NCBI GenBank assembly: GCA_012934845.2
Contig: WNNJ02001459.1
Span: 45,642 to 109,641, forward strand
Origin: Pomphorhynchus laevis
Lineage: Eukaryota > Acanthocephala > Palaeacanthocephala > Echinorhynchida > Pomphorhynchidae
Direction of reading: 5' to 3'
DNA length: 64,000 nucleotides
Under the pieces are notes generated by a model, which was not told the DNA's origin, did no database searches, and was given only the letters and a program-made list of their open reading frames with translations. Within the stretch, counting starts at the first letter, position 1, and each line of letters starts with the position of its first letter. The position numbers were made by a program, and so were the translations under genes. Of the stretch, positions 1 to 9,959 are shown piece by piece.

Positions 1-1
1 T

Positions 2-661
2 CGACATTGTCGACCTCCTTCGGCATGGTTTGCCTCATATCGATCCAACTGTTCCTTTCGCGTCTGTTCTAATTCATCATCCTCCCCTCCCATCCCTATT
101 TTTTGCGGGGTCCCACAAGGTTCAGTCCTAGGTCCCCTGCTTTTCTCTCTTCTGCTTGGCGATCTCTCTCCATTTATCAAACCTTACTCCTTTAACGTCA
201 TGCAATACGCCGATGACATTCTAATCTATGCTCATGCACCCGCACATCGCATACACGATATCGGCATTTCTGCCTCCAACTGTCTTTCTTCTATCTACAA
301 ACGTCTCTCCAATCTCCATCTCGTTCTAAACGCCGAAAAGTCCAAAATAATGTGGATCCTTCCCCGTAAACCAAACATATCTCCTCCCATTGTATATTTT
401 GCCTCATCGATCATCCCTATAGTCCACAATCTCACTTTCTTAGGCTTCCATTACGATGATCACCTTTCCCTTAAACCCTTCGTCCTTGACAAGGTCCGCT
501 CGTCTAACTTAATTCTCCGTGACATCCGCCGTATCCGCCCCCTTATCGACTTCCGTTCTTGTATGTCTCTTCTTTCATCGCTTCTTTTCCCTAAAATCGA
601 TTACTGCCTTAGCCTTTTCGCCAATTCTCCAAAATCCATCATCCTACCCTACAACGAATAA
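2..661 (+). pseudogene. LINE reverse transcriptase, palm and thumb part
   Basis: The frame is open from the window edge and carries GVPQGSVLGPLLFSLLLGDL (RT motif around 107-166) and QYADDILIYAH with the catalytic Y-A-D-D near 203-235. These are the standard non-LTR RT blocks 4 and 5. TFLGFHYDD further on is the usual block after the palm. The frame ends in a TAA at 659-661, while the homologous protein continues in the next frame from about 658 (IINTAVRVLFRLRRFD). A single frameshift near 655 therefore splits ORF2. The enzyme would copy the element's own RNA at a nicked target in the nucleus. Confidence 0.85.
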
Positions 662-1038
662 TCAACACCGCCGTTCGAGTGCTCTTTCGTCTCCGTCGCT
701 TCGACCACACATCCACATATTTTGCCCAACTCTCCTGGCCCACCATCCACATCCGCATCAAACTCCGCCTTCTTCTCGTTACCTTTCGTCTCATCGCTGT
801 CGGCTTCCCATCGTTCATCAACCTTCCTTTCTTAGACTATACTCGCCCCACCTCGCTATCGCTTCGTTCCTGTCATACCCTCTTACTCCACGTTCCTAAT
901 TACTCCAACAACTACGGTCTCCGATCCTTCCTCTTCGCCGCCTCCCTCGCCTGGAATCAACTCCCTCTCGACGTCCGCCGCGCCCTCTCCTTTATCACAT
1001 TCAAACACGTCCTCCGTTCACACCTTCTCGACACCTGA
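658..1038 (+). pseudogene. LINE ORF2 C-terminal region
   Basis: Reading from IINTAVRVLFR, this frame continues the RT of the preceding entry to its natural stop at 1036-1038. It contains RRFDHTSTYFAQLSW and, near the end, LRSFLFAASLAWNQLPLDVR, the conserved tail of CR1/Jockey-type ORF2 proteins. The Met at 679 is internal and not a real start. A related but more decayed tail lies on the minus strand at 11494-11694 (RLRKYDHISFYLSKLGW). Confidence 0.8.
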
Positions 1039-1350
1039 TTCACAGTCTTGTTTTGTTGTAGTCATGTAAGCGTGCGCTGGCACGCATTTGCCACGTTAAA
1101 ATAAATCCTTTTTTATAACAATGTAACATTCTATAACAATGTTTGATATAAATTACTGTGTAGGCAAACTCCATTGTTTTTAAAAATTGAACAAATCGAG
1201 ATGACAATGTAAAAAGTCAACGTAAATCGAGAAGTCAACGTACATTGACTTCTCTTGATTTGTTCAAGATATAAATTACTATAATGTAAGAAAGCATTTG
1301 ATATTGTTTTTGTTAATCATTGTCATGTTAACAAATGAATTTTAATTTAG

Positions 1351-1422
1351 CAATTTGTCTTTCAACATGATAACTGCAGTTAGCACCGGAGATCTCCATA
1401 ATATGTTGGGCCTTCAAGATAT
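1351..1422 (+). CDS. LRR exon 1 (first seen)
   Basis: A 72-bp exon between an acceptor ending TTTAG and donor GTATGT. In phase 2 it reads NLSFNMITAV then HNMLGLQD, a standard LRR. It is 7.4 kb from the next exon, with PLE copies between, so exons could be missing or this one could belong to another transcript. Confidence 0.6.
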
Positions 1423-3680
1423 GTATGTATTTCGAATTGCTATCACCTTTAATTTTCGAGTATCAATTATTTTTATTATAATTAAGTTATTATTGTGAAA
1501 TAAATCACATACTCTATGAATTAAACATTTATTTATTTTAATGTGGCTTTTATAACTATAATACTTAAATATATTAAAGTATTATATAGCTTAAGATAAA
1601 TGATTGCTAACAGTTATTTGATATTTGAATTTTCTGTAATAGACGATTATTTGGCAATCCGATTATCGACATACCATCTGGCTTTTTGAACTTATCATCT
1701 CAGTTAAAATCAATGTTAGTAAATTGAATTATCGAGAATTGAATTTATGTCAAAAGTAAGAATAACAAACTTTTTTTTTGCAAATCACGAATTAGTGTTT
1801 TTAATACAAATGTATAGTCCATGAATTGAACTCTAATACATTTATTCTTGCAAGTTTTGTAACGCCATATATGAGAATGTTTCACCGGTAATATGTAAGT
1901 AGAACTTTATCAATAATAGTAAGTTGTTTTCATCAGTGATTTTAATATGTACGTATAAATATGTACGTTCGTGTACTCTAATACATCTATTCTTGCATAC
2001 GTTTGTAATTTTTATTGAATATATTACAATTATATATATACAAATACGATTGTGTTATGTACAATATTAATGTATATATACATACACGATTGTGTTATAA
2101 CTGCATATCTTAAATTTTTGTGGATTTATTTGTGTCACAATGAATTTCATAATGCAATTATTAGTATACAAATGATTATACTGATATCTGAATTATTGAT
2201 GTGTGTACTCCAATGTGTAAGATTAAGTAATTCTTTTACCTTTTATCAAATCTCTGTTTGAAGGAACTACTTTTAACAAATTTAACCTTTAACGAATAAT
2301 AAAAAGAGCTTTTAATTTAAAATTTTACATGTTTACATATATAAAATAAAAGCTAAGAAAATTTCAATATCTTAACATATTTGACAAGACAAATAAATCT
2401 AATATTGATGTTAAAGTAAATAATTTATAAATTAAAAGTAATTTGTATTCAATTTTAACAATTAAGTTTTATAATTAGAGATTTTCATATTAAATAATAT
2501 TAATTTTTATATTAAAATAAATTTTAATTTTATAACCTTTGCAAAGCGAAAATTCTTAAATTAAAATATTAATTTAATTATATTAATTGTAATCAAATAT
2601 AATATTATTATAATATTATTAAATATTAATTATATTATTGTTAAATTAATCAAATATAATTGTTTTTTATAACCTTTACCTAGCGAACATTCTGAATGTA
2701 AAATAGCAATTTGTCATCAAATAAAAATCAAATAGTTCGGTAAAATGATAGGTAAAACAGGTATTTATTAAAACAACCTGATAATCACTTCCGTTTAAAG
2801 GAACTATTTTTACCTTTACGATGCACAACTTTGTGAATTGTGAATTTATAGAATAGTGAATTCCCGAATTAGCAGAGATGAGTATTCAAATTTTATTATA
2901 CACAAAATTTCAATTACAAATATTTTTATAAATTAATTTATTTTTATTTGTTACTCATGTGAAATTACAAATCGAATGTTCGAACGTTTTTAGCGACTAT
3001 TAGATATCCACTAGAAAATGCATGTCTTTCTTGATGTTAATAATAAATCGTTAGTTACGGAACTATTCCTTAATTTAATTTTGCTATTATTGTTTTCAAT
3101 AGGTTTTGGCTAAAGTGCCGAATAGTTTTGTTGCAAATTAATTAGCCTCGCTATCTAATTGATGTTATTTTAGTGCAATTTCTTTAAAACATCTGCAATG
3201 CCTTAATATACGCGAACTTTCGAATACGATAGAAGAAATGTAAGTTTGATCATGCATTTTAGGAATTAAATTCATAAGATAATAACATTTTCTTATATGA
3301 TTAAATGTATATCCATGACAGATTTCTTTGAAATCAATTTTAAGTGTAATCAAGTTGAATATTGAATCGAAATGGGAATCAAGTACAGATATAATCAGCA
3401 ATGCTTGCCCAAAAACAATTTTCACTCCATTACCATATGAGATAATGATTCCTTCGCCTATTATTTGTTTACTCGTCAAGCTAATGAATATCTCAAAACC
3501 TCCTATTATTTATCGTAAAGTGGTATTTGTCTTTATTTTTTAAATAATTAAATATTATTTGCTGGTTAAAAATCTAATTATTGCATACTTTACTAGATAA
3601 ATGTTTAAAATCTGATACGCAATGTTTTAGAATGACAATCTAGCAATAAATTTAAACTGCACCAGCCTCTGTTCGATTAC
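1423..3680 (+). other. AT-rich intron-like stretch
   Basis: No recognisable coding, RNA or transposon feature. It is dominated by A/T runs and short palindromic TA tracts. Short open frames at 2052-2261 and 3328-3543 show no domain or convincing splice context. Confidence 0.4.
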
Positions 3681-3684
3681 AGGA

Positions 3685-3890
3685 AATTTTAAATTTTAAG
3701 TTAATTTAATTGTGCAATTGAAATTTGTGATGACACCGCGATTTGCTTCAATTCTATAAGTCAACAGCAGTACGCTACATTTTAGTATTCGTAGACCTCA
3801 TTAGCTACTGATCCAATACATACATTTCACTTTTCGGTCCTTTTAATGTTGGCTGTCGTTCAAAATTCTCCTTCATAGAAGTCGTTCAAA
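3685..3890 (+). repeat. MITE-like repeat, copy 1 (partial)
   Basis: It matches the left half of the repeat at 38255-38600. It carries the same outer segment (AAGTTAATTTAATTGTGCA), the GATGACACxG block and the AAGTCAACAGCAGTACGCTACAT-like block. The right terminal repeat is missing or too diverged to see. It probably lies in the same large intron as the PLE copies. Confidence 0.6.
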
Positions 3891-3984
3891 ACTTCACCAA
3901 ACGAAATATATTAAATTCATTTATTTTTATTTTTTCAAATATTTTCTCTTTGGAAAATCACAAATAAAAATGCAATAAAAACGT

Positions 3985-4075
3985 TAAAAGCGCTAAAAAC
4001 TAGAATAAGAAAGCAAGCAGAAACGCTAATAAGAACCCACTAGGAACATCAATAGGAACGCCAAAAGGAACGACA
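3985..4075 (+). repeat. 12-bp minisatellite, short array
   Basis: Degenerate tandem copies of a unit close to AATAGGAACGCC. The same unit forms a longer array at 6365-6515, directly beside a second PLE copy, so both may be part of that element's 5' region. Confidence 0.55.
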
Positions 4076-4364
4076 AATTATATTATTTATATAATCTACT
4101 ATAAGACGCAATATGATCTGATTTGTTCTACTGACAAGATATTATTGACCTGTGGAATTTGTTTTTCCCGGTAATATAACCTCTTTCAGAAATACTAAAA
4201 CTATGCATTATAATACGACATTATTTTTCTGCTAATTTTCAAGAAAGTTTGATGATTTTTTTCTCTTTCTTATAATATAGAATTATACATCAACTAAATA
4301 TTATTAAAATATTAAATTTACAATATACAAGTTAATAAAATATTATTAAAGATTTATTTAAAAT

Positions 4365-4730
4365 ATCTAGCGAAAATTTTTATGGATGGATAATAAATAA
4401 TATACTTTGTATTTGAATGAGATACTATATAATCAAATTTCATCAGAAGAAATACGTCATTAACATGAATTTGGCTCCGCTGCTATGTTGTTTCGAGGAA
4501 TAGGGAATGAAACCTGGTAACATAACAGTTCCTTCTGATGATCTCTAATCGTTATTCTGATACATCGTATGTTACTTGTAAATATATTCATAAAAATTGA
4601 CTTTTATTTTAAATTTCAATTTTAAATTATATCGTTATATAAATATAAATTGTATAAAATCTTATATAATTATTTATTATTTATCTATATTTTTATTTAT
4701 ATATAGTAAATATATCAATAAAATATTATT
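4365..4730 (+). mobile_element. Naiad-like PLE, 3' end fragment
   Basis: It begins at the sequence that ends the RT ORF of the 6.6-kb copy (coding for ...FLWMDNK) and runs into the structured 3' tail with the GCTATG and CATAAC complementary pair. It is severely 5'-truncated. It is followed in tandem by another truncated 3' end; head-to-tail partial copies are common for Penelope-like elements. Confidence 0.7.
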
Positions 4731-5115
4731 AAAGATTTATTTAAAATATCTAGCGAAATTTTTCTATTGATAGATGGTAAATAATATGCTCTGTATTAGG
4801 ATAAGATTCTCTAGATAATCAAATTTCATCAGAGGAAATACATCATTAGAATGTATTTGGCCCCGTTGCTATGTTGGGTAGAGGAGTTAGGGGCCGACAC
4901 CTGATAGCATAGCAGTTCCTCCTGATGACCTCTAATTCTTATTCTGATACAACGTCTGTTATTTATTAGTCAATTCATAAAATTTGATTTTTATTTTAAA
5001 TTTTAATAATAAATTATATCGTTATAGAAAATCTTAAATAACTATTTATTATTTATAATTATTTATGTTTATTTTTAATTTATAGTGTAAAATACGTAGA
5101 CTCAGTTATCTGATA
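4731..5115 (+). mobile_element. Naiad-like PLE, second 3' end fragment
   Basis: A tandem partner of the preceding fragment. The junction segment with AAGATTTATTTAAAATATCT occurs at both 4350 and 4735. It holds GGCCCC...GGGGCC and GCTATG...CATAGC, and ends with TACGTAGACTCAGTTATCTG, the terminal sequence shared by all copies of this element here. Confidence 0.75.
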
Positions 5116-5622
5116 TAAACCCATAGGATTTCCATTCATGTATTCCTAACACAATTTTCGCTAAATCATAAGATTTACCACAATCTCTATGTATCTCTCT
5201 CCTAGCAAGCGTGTATACACTCCCATATACCCATATTCGATTACCTACGCATAGCGTTCAAGGTGCGGCATGTGTGGCGCCGATTATTTTTCATGTTGGG
5301 ACATGGGTAAAAATATATCTTTAACACGTGTTCAAAATGTCCTTTATGGAAAATTTGATCATGCTCTTAAAGTATTGATTTCCTAACAAATTAAAACATT
5401 ATAAGAAAACATTAAACAATTAAGATTTATAATATTTCATGGTAAATTGCTGCTCTTATTTCTTTTGTTGTGTAATATTTTTTATTGAAATTATTTGAGA
5501 ATGTTCTTGATCAAATTTATTTCCATAAAAAAGCAAGTTTGTTACAATTAAAAAATAAATGTTTATAATATTTATTTAAATATGTTTTTAAATAAATTGT
5601 CTATACAAATTACTTTGATGTC

Positions 5623-5767
5623 CCAGAATAATTTATATCAGAAACATTTCTCAAAACATTCAGAAATGAACATTGTATCGATGTAATGAACATTACATCA
5701 TTCAGAAATAAGCATTTAGTTCGTATATTTCCTCTTAAAATGAACTTTATAGTTTTTAGGTGATATT
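5623..5767 (+). repeat. Uninterrupted paralogue of a PLE insertion site
   Basis: This stretch matches 6523-6607 on its left half and about 8453-8520 on its right half. The 6.6-8.45-kb PLE lies between those two halves. It therefore looks like an empty-site copy made by a local duplication before the insertion. Confidence 0.6.
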
Positions 5768-5814
5768 AATTACTGGATTATATGTTACTTAGAAGAATAA
5801 TTTCCTTACTAAAA

Positions 5815-5817
<3 letters not shown>

Positions 5818-5889
<72 letters not shown>
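5818..5889 (+). repeat. (TA)n microsatellite
   Basis: About 70 bp of uninterrupted TA dinucleotides immediately left of the foldback repeat. Confidence 0.98.
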
Positions 5890-5891
<2 letters not shown>

Positions 5892-5930
5892 AGTTCAAGC
5901 TGCGTGCCTGGATCCATAAGGATACGATTA

Positions 5931-6185
5931 TATACTTTAATGAAGTGTAGAAAACAGGCAAAGACACTTATAATTTATTTAAACGTTTCGTCCTTTATAG
6001 GGACTTCGTCAGTATATTGTATGTTTATTAGAAACCAAAATTTTTTAAGGTCTTAAAAAATTTTGGTTTCTTATAAACATACAATATACTGACGAAGTCC
6101 CTATAAAGGACGAAACGTTTAAATAAATTATAAGTGTCTTTGCCTGTTTTCTACATGCCTGTTTTCTACACTTCATTAAAGTATA
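5931..6185. repeat. Foldback repeat with hammerhead-like motif in both arms
   Basis: Two nearly identical inverted arms (5931-6049 and 6052-6185) are separated by 2 bp. The right arm has a 15-bp internal duplication containing CTGTTTTCTACA. Each arm, read outward, contains CTGACGA, GTCC, loop, GGAC, GAAAC, which resembles a hammerhead ribozyme core with one extra A before stem II. Hammerhead motifs are known in the terminal repeats of Penelope-like elements, so this is probably a head-to-head pair of PLE ends. Confidence 0.75.
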
Positions 6186-6190
6186 TATAT

Positions 6191-6357
6191 AGTTTGTTGT
6201 TTAGTTAAAAAACAACAAACAATTTCGGGCACATCCCTTCTTCAGTGGAAGTTCCACGCAATATTGTGTGTTTTAGCTGTAAATATTTTTTGAAGAAAAT
6301 ATTCGAATTAATTAAAATATGAATTTAATATATTTAAATTAATTCGAATATTTTCTT
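6191..6357. repeat. Two short inverted repeats
   Basis: GTTTGTTGTT at about 6191 pairs with AACAACAAAC at about 6212. GAAAATATTCGAATTAATT near 6294 pairs with its reverse complement ending about 6355. They lie between the foldback and the PLE and may be remnants of PLE ends. Confidence 0.6.
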
Positions 6358-6364
6358 TGTGCCA

Positions 6365-6515
6365 ATAAAACTATTAGTATCGCAAATAGAATCAGCAATA
6401 GAAAAACGCCAATGTGATTGCCTATGGGACTACCAGTAGGAACGGCAATACAAACGCAAATAGAAATGCCAGTAGGAACGCTTATTGAAATGCCAATAGT
6501 AACGCTAATAGGAAC
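6365..6515 (+). repeat. 12-bp minisatellite array
   Basis: About twelve degenerate units close to AATAGGAACGCC, related to the shorter array at 3985-4075. It ends just before the duplicated host segment into which the PLE is inserted. Confidence 0.65.
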
Positions 6516-6612
6516 AATATAATTGAGAATAATTTATATCAGAAACATTTCTTAAAACTTTCAGAAATAAAAATTGTATTGATGTAATGAACATATCTAA
6601 TGTAATGATGTA

Positions 6613-7854
6613 ATGAACATATCGAATATATCTAAGATAAAAATTTGGAAAGATTATATATTTGATAAAATTAAAAATAAAATGAAAATAACAAACAATT
6701 ATAAAAGGAAAGATAAAATTAATAAAGATATGTATAAAGAACTTACTAAATTAAAGGATAACTATATAATAACAACTATTGATAAAGCTAGTAATAACTT
6801 TGTCTTCATATGCAAAAAGCTTTATTATGATATACTAATGAAAGAGGTTAATTCTAATGATTTAAATGTAAATCCAACATATGAACGTAGTGAGTTGAGT
6901 TTAGAAACAATTATTACAAGTCACTGTTCTATAATGGATAAAAAGGGTATAAAGGTTGAATTAGATAATAAAACTATACCTATATTATATTGGAATCCAA
7001 AATTACATAAAAGTTCACTAAAACCTAGGTTTATATGTAGTGCGTTTAAATGTACATTAAAACCACTTTCTGTCTATATGAATAAAATACTTAAAGTAAT
7101 TAAAGCACATTTTAAAAAATATTGCAAGGTAATCGAAATTAATACTGGTATAAAACACTATTTCAGTATTAATTCTACAAAAGAATTTTTAGAACAGACA
7201 AAAGGAATAAATTTTCAAAATATAAATACATACGATTTTAGTACGCTTTATACAAATCTAGATTTAGTAGATATTAAAGAAGCGTTAGTAAAATTAATTA
7301 ACCTTATATTCGGAGAAAGATATACATATATATGTTATAATAATTATAACGCCTATCTAACAAAAATTAAACCATCAAATAAATATAAATATATGGATAA
7401 AATTGAATTAATAGAATCCTTAAATATTTTGATAAATCAAAATTATTTAAAAGTAGGGACATCTATATTTAGACAAGTAAAAGGTGTTCCAATGGGTGGT
7501 AATAGTAGCCCAATTATAGCTGACTTGTTTTTAAGCTTTATAGAATATGAATTTGTTCATAACTGTGTAAAAACTAAATCTAAACAATATAAATATATGA
7601 AATATATGTTTCGATACATTGATGATATATGTGTATTTAATTCTAATAATTTTTATTCAATTAGTGAGCACATTTATCCAGAAAGCCTTATTCTTAACAA
7701 AACCAATATTAATGATAAAGAAGGTGTATATCTAGATATGAACATTAAATTAACATTAACTAAAACTACTATTAATTTATATCGTAAGATGACATATTTA
7801 AATTTACAAGAAACATATTTTTGCATGAGCATTCATGCATACCATATAATATAA
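6613..7854 (+). pseudogene. Penelope-like reverse transcriptase
   Basis: A 413-residue frame holding the RT core in order: TTIDKASNNFVFICKKLYYD (about residues 54-73), YWNPKLHKSSLKPRF (127-141), TYDFSTLYTNL with the first catalytic Asp (about 207-217), FRQVKGVPMGGNSSPIIADL (286-305) and FRYIDDICVF with the catalytic D-D pair (334-343). These blocks and their spacing match the RT of PLEs with MGxNxxP and YIDD. The annotated Met is probably internal because the element is 5'-truncated. The C-terminal end has shifted frame relative to the sister copy at 22.3-22.9 kb, and the true continuation is at 7821-8078. All catalytic aspartates are present, so the copy looks fairly young. Confidence 0.9.
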
Positions 7855-8078
7855 AATATAATACATTAAATAATGAAATTTTAAGAATTGCAACAATATG
7901 TAATGCTATTGGCTTTATTCAAAATCATTTAAATAATTTAATAGATACATATTTTAAACTAGGTTACTATAAAAATAACATCAAGCAGAAAATAGTAAAA
8001 TATATAAATCAACACAATAATATAAAGAATAAATTTAAACTCTTAAGTGGCAAATTTTTATGGATGGATAATAAATAA
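7821..8078 (+). pseudogene. Penelope-like RT, C-terminal thumb region
   Basis: Reads CIPYNIKYNTLNNEILRIAT and FKLLSGKFLWMDNK, continuing the RT after a frameshift shortly before. The same residues follow the RT without a break in the 22.25-22.9-kb copy. The stop is followed directly by the structured 3' tail. Confidence 0.85.
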
Positions 8079-8084
8079 TATACT

Positions 8085-8287
8085 TTGCATTAGAATAAGA
8101 TACTAGATAGTTATTTCAGAGGAAATACATCATTAGCATGTATTTGGCCCCGCTGCTATGTTGGGTAGAGGAGTTAGGGGCCGAAACCTGATAGCATAGC
8201 AGTTCCTCCTGATGACCTCTAATTCTTATTCTGATACAACGTCTGTTATTTATTAGTCAATTCATAAAAATGACGTTTATTTTAAAT

Positions 8288-8318
<31 letters not shown>

Positions 8319-8445
8319 ACTTGATTAAAATTATAGAAAATCTAAAAACAATTATTAATTTTATTATTTAATTATTAAATTTTGATTTAGCATTATTATG
8401 TTTTGTTTATTTTATAATTATATAACAATACGTAGACTCAGTTAG
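8085..8445 (+). other. PLE 3' tail with interleaved complementary segments
   Basis: Within about 60 bases GGCCCC (about 8145) can pair with GGGGCC (about 8176), and CTGCTATG with CATAGCAG, in the interleaved order a-b-a'-b' of a pseudoknot. The pairs are kept in the 4.85-kb copy and partly in the others. The tail ends TACGTAGACTCAGTTAGCTG. It probably serves in RNA recognition or processing of the element; no known ribozyme fold was confirmed. Confidence 0.55.
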
Positions 8446-8795
8446 CTGATTTAATCATTCAAAAATAAGCATTAACTTCGTATATTTCCTCTTTAAATGA
8501 ACTTTATAGTTTCTAGGTTATATTTTTTAACTGTCTTAAAGTTATATTGGAAAAATAATATAAATACAAAATGCTTTAACTAAACAAGATGTTTTATTAA
8601 TTTACGTTAAATTTTATCGAATGAAGAAAATTGAACGAAAAACAATTATAGTTTAAAACTTAGATGCAAAATACGATTAAATTAAATAAACTGTTTTAAT
8701 TTGAATTGCTAACATAATATTATAATTCACAAATTGCTTTTACAAAATGCAAAATATTTTATTAATGAAAAACTCATTGAGAACTAAAATTCTAG

Positions 8796-8858
8796 TAAAT
8801 TCTCTGGTTGTGAAATGAACATAAAAGACTACCTTGGATTGGATAAATTGACTTACAT
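8796..8858 (+). CDS. LRR exon 2
   Basis: A 63-bp exon between acceptor TCTAG and donor GTAAGT. In phase 2 it reads KFSGCEMNIKDYLGLDKLTY, a good LRR. It joins the next exon through an ATA (Ile) codon. Confidence 0.7.
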
Positions 8859-9036
8859 GTAAGTTTTATAGATCATTAAATAATAGCGGTTTAGCATTTT
8901 CAATCGTTAATCTTTCTAGTCCAATTTTTAAAATATTTATAATAGTTTTTTATATAAATATTATATTTACAGCATTCTTTATGGCTTATCAGAATTTTTT
9001 TATTGCAGTTTTAAAATGTATTTGTTTTTTAATCAG

Positions 9037-9102
9037 AGAATTGGAATCTACAGTGTTGACCGATTGGAAGTTGCTTCACGGAACTTCTGGAGCTACAACT
9101 AT
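9037..9102 (+). CDS. LRR exon 3
   Basis: A 66-bp exon after a T-rich acceptor ending AATCAG, with donor GTAAGT. In phase 2 it reads ELESTVLTDWKLLHGTSGAT. An alternative reading, with acceptor ATTGCAG further left and phase 0, gives a less LRR-like peptide. Confidence 0.6.
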
Positions 9103-9400
9103 GTAAGTTGCATTATTATATCTTGTTATTTTCGAATTTAATCTTCCTGTCTTGTAAAATTTGCTTAATCTCGAGCTAACATATTTATCAATTTATAAAC
9201 CGATTTTGATTTTATATACCCACTCTTTCAGCCAAATGATATTTATGAACACTAGTGAATTGTATTTTGCTTCAGGTATCAATATAAAATGAATATAATT
9301 TATGTACCGATTATTTCTTTAATTCACTTTATTATTATTTTTTAATAATTCAATTTACTTAATTCACTTTCTCTTATATCAATATTAAATAAAAATCACA

Positions 9401-9727
9401 TTTAATTGCAAAATATGCAAATTTTACTAGTTGCGTTTTTACAAAGACAATATGCTAATTATATTTTAGTGATTAACTCAGCATCTTTAAAATGAAGATA
9501 AACACTTTGTCTAAGATATTTTACTATCAGACAATTTTTTAATTTTCTGATTTTAATGAATATTTTAATTCATTAATGTTAAATATAATTGACATTTAAT
9601 TGCAAAATATGCCATTTTTACTAGTTGCGTTCTTACAAAGACAATATGCTAATTATATTTTAGTGATTAACTCAGCATCTTTATAATGAAGATAAACACT
9701 TTTTATAAGAACTTTTACTGTCAGAAC
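9401..9727 (+). repeat. Direct duplication, two copies of about 133 bp
   Basis: 9401-9534 and 9595-9727 are near-identical, including TACAAAGACAATATGCTAAT and GTGATTAACTCAGCATCTTT. The offset is 194 bp. It is an intronic tandem duplication with no coding signal. Confidence 0.85.
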
Positions 9728-9959
9728 ATGACTCATTTTTCTTCTTTAAAAAATTTCAAAATTATTGACATGAAATGTTTTTATAAATTTATTGGAATTT
9801 TGCTCTTTCCATCAATATTCTACTTTAAAATTATGATAATTTTAACTACTTTCATATTAACAACGATGACATTATGGAAACATATTAGATTGTATATCTA
9901 TCTACCATTATTGTATATTTTTTATTGAATTCGCTTGATTTTTTGATTTTACAAACAAT

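Larger units (their letters stand above)
1..1130 (+). mobile_element. CR1/Jockey-type LINE, 3' part (broken)
   Basis: This is the 3' end of a non-LTR retrotransposon, cut by the left edge of the window. It encodes reverse transcriptase from just before the palm motifs to the ORF2 C-terminus, in two frames (2-661 and 658-1038), then about 90 bp of 3' UTR. The segment is much richer in C and G than the rest of the window, which suggests a fairly recent arrival. The C-terminal RSFLFAASLAWNQLPLDVR motif is typical of CR1/Jockey-group ORF2 ends. It lies upstream of the first LRR exon seen, so it may sit in an intron or in the 5' flank of that gene. Confidence 0.85.
6613..8450 (+). mobile_element. 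Penelope-like element resembling Naiads, 5'-truncated
   Basis: RT-coding region (6613-8078) followed by a 370-bp 3' tail ending CGTAGACTCAGTTAGCTGAT. No GIY-YIG endonuclease follows the RT, unlike canonical PLEs such as the one at 32.2 kb. In Naiad-type PLEs the GIY-YIG domain lies before the RT, and that end would be missing here because of 5' truncation. Flanks match the uninterrupted segment at 5623-5767. The family name rests on remembered motif similarity and is not a search result. Confidence 0.8.

Noticed and set aside
2052-2261. Exon candidate with donor GTAAGA near 2218
   Set aside because: No phase-2 reading is open across it.
8130-8215. HDV-like ribozyme in the PLE tail
   Set aside because: The interleaved helices recall the HDV P1/P2 order, but there is no P3 stem: the intervening bases contain no C to pair.
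9234-9282. Possible LRR exon reading QMIFMNTSELYFAS
   Set aside because: It has AG and GT borders but the phase at its 3' end does not match the phase-2 rule of all other exons.
9686-9928. 80-codon hydrophobic frame as a gene
   Set aside because: It starts inside a duplicated intronic block and its composition (Ile, Leu, Phe, Tyr) is what T-rich DNA gives by chance.
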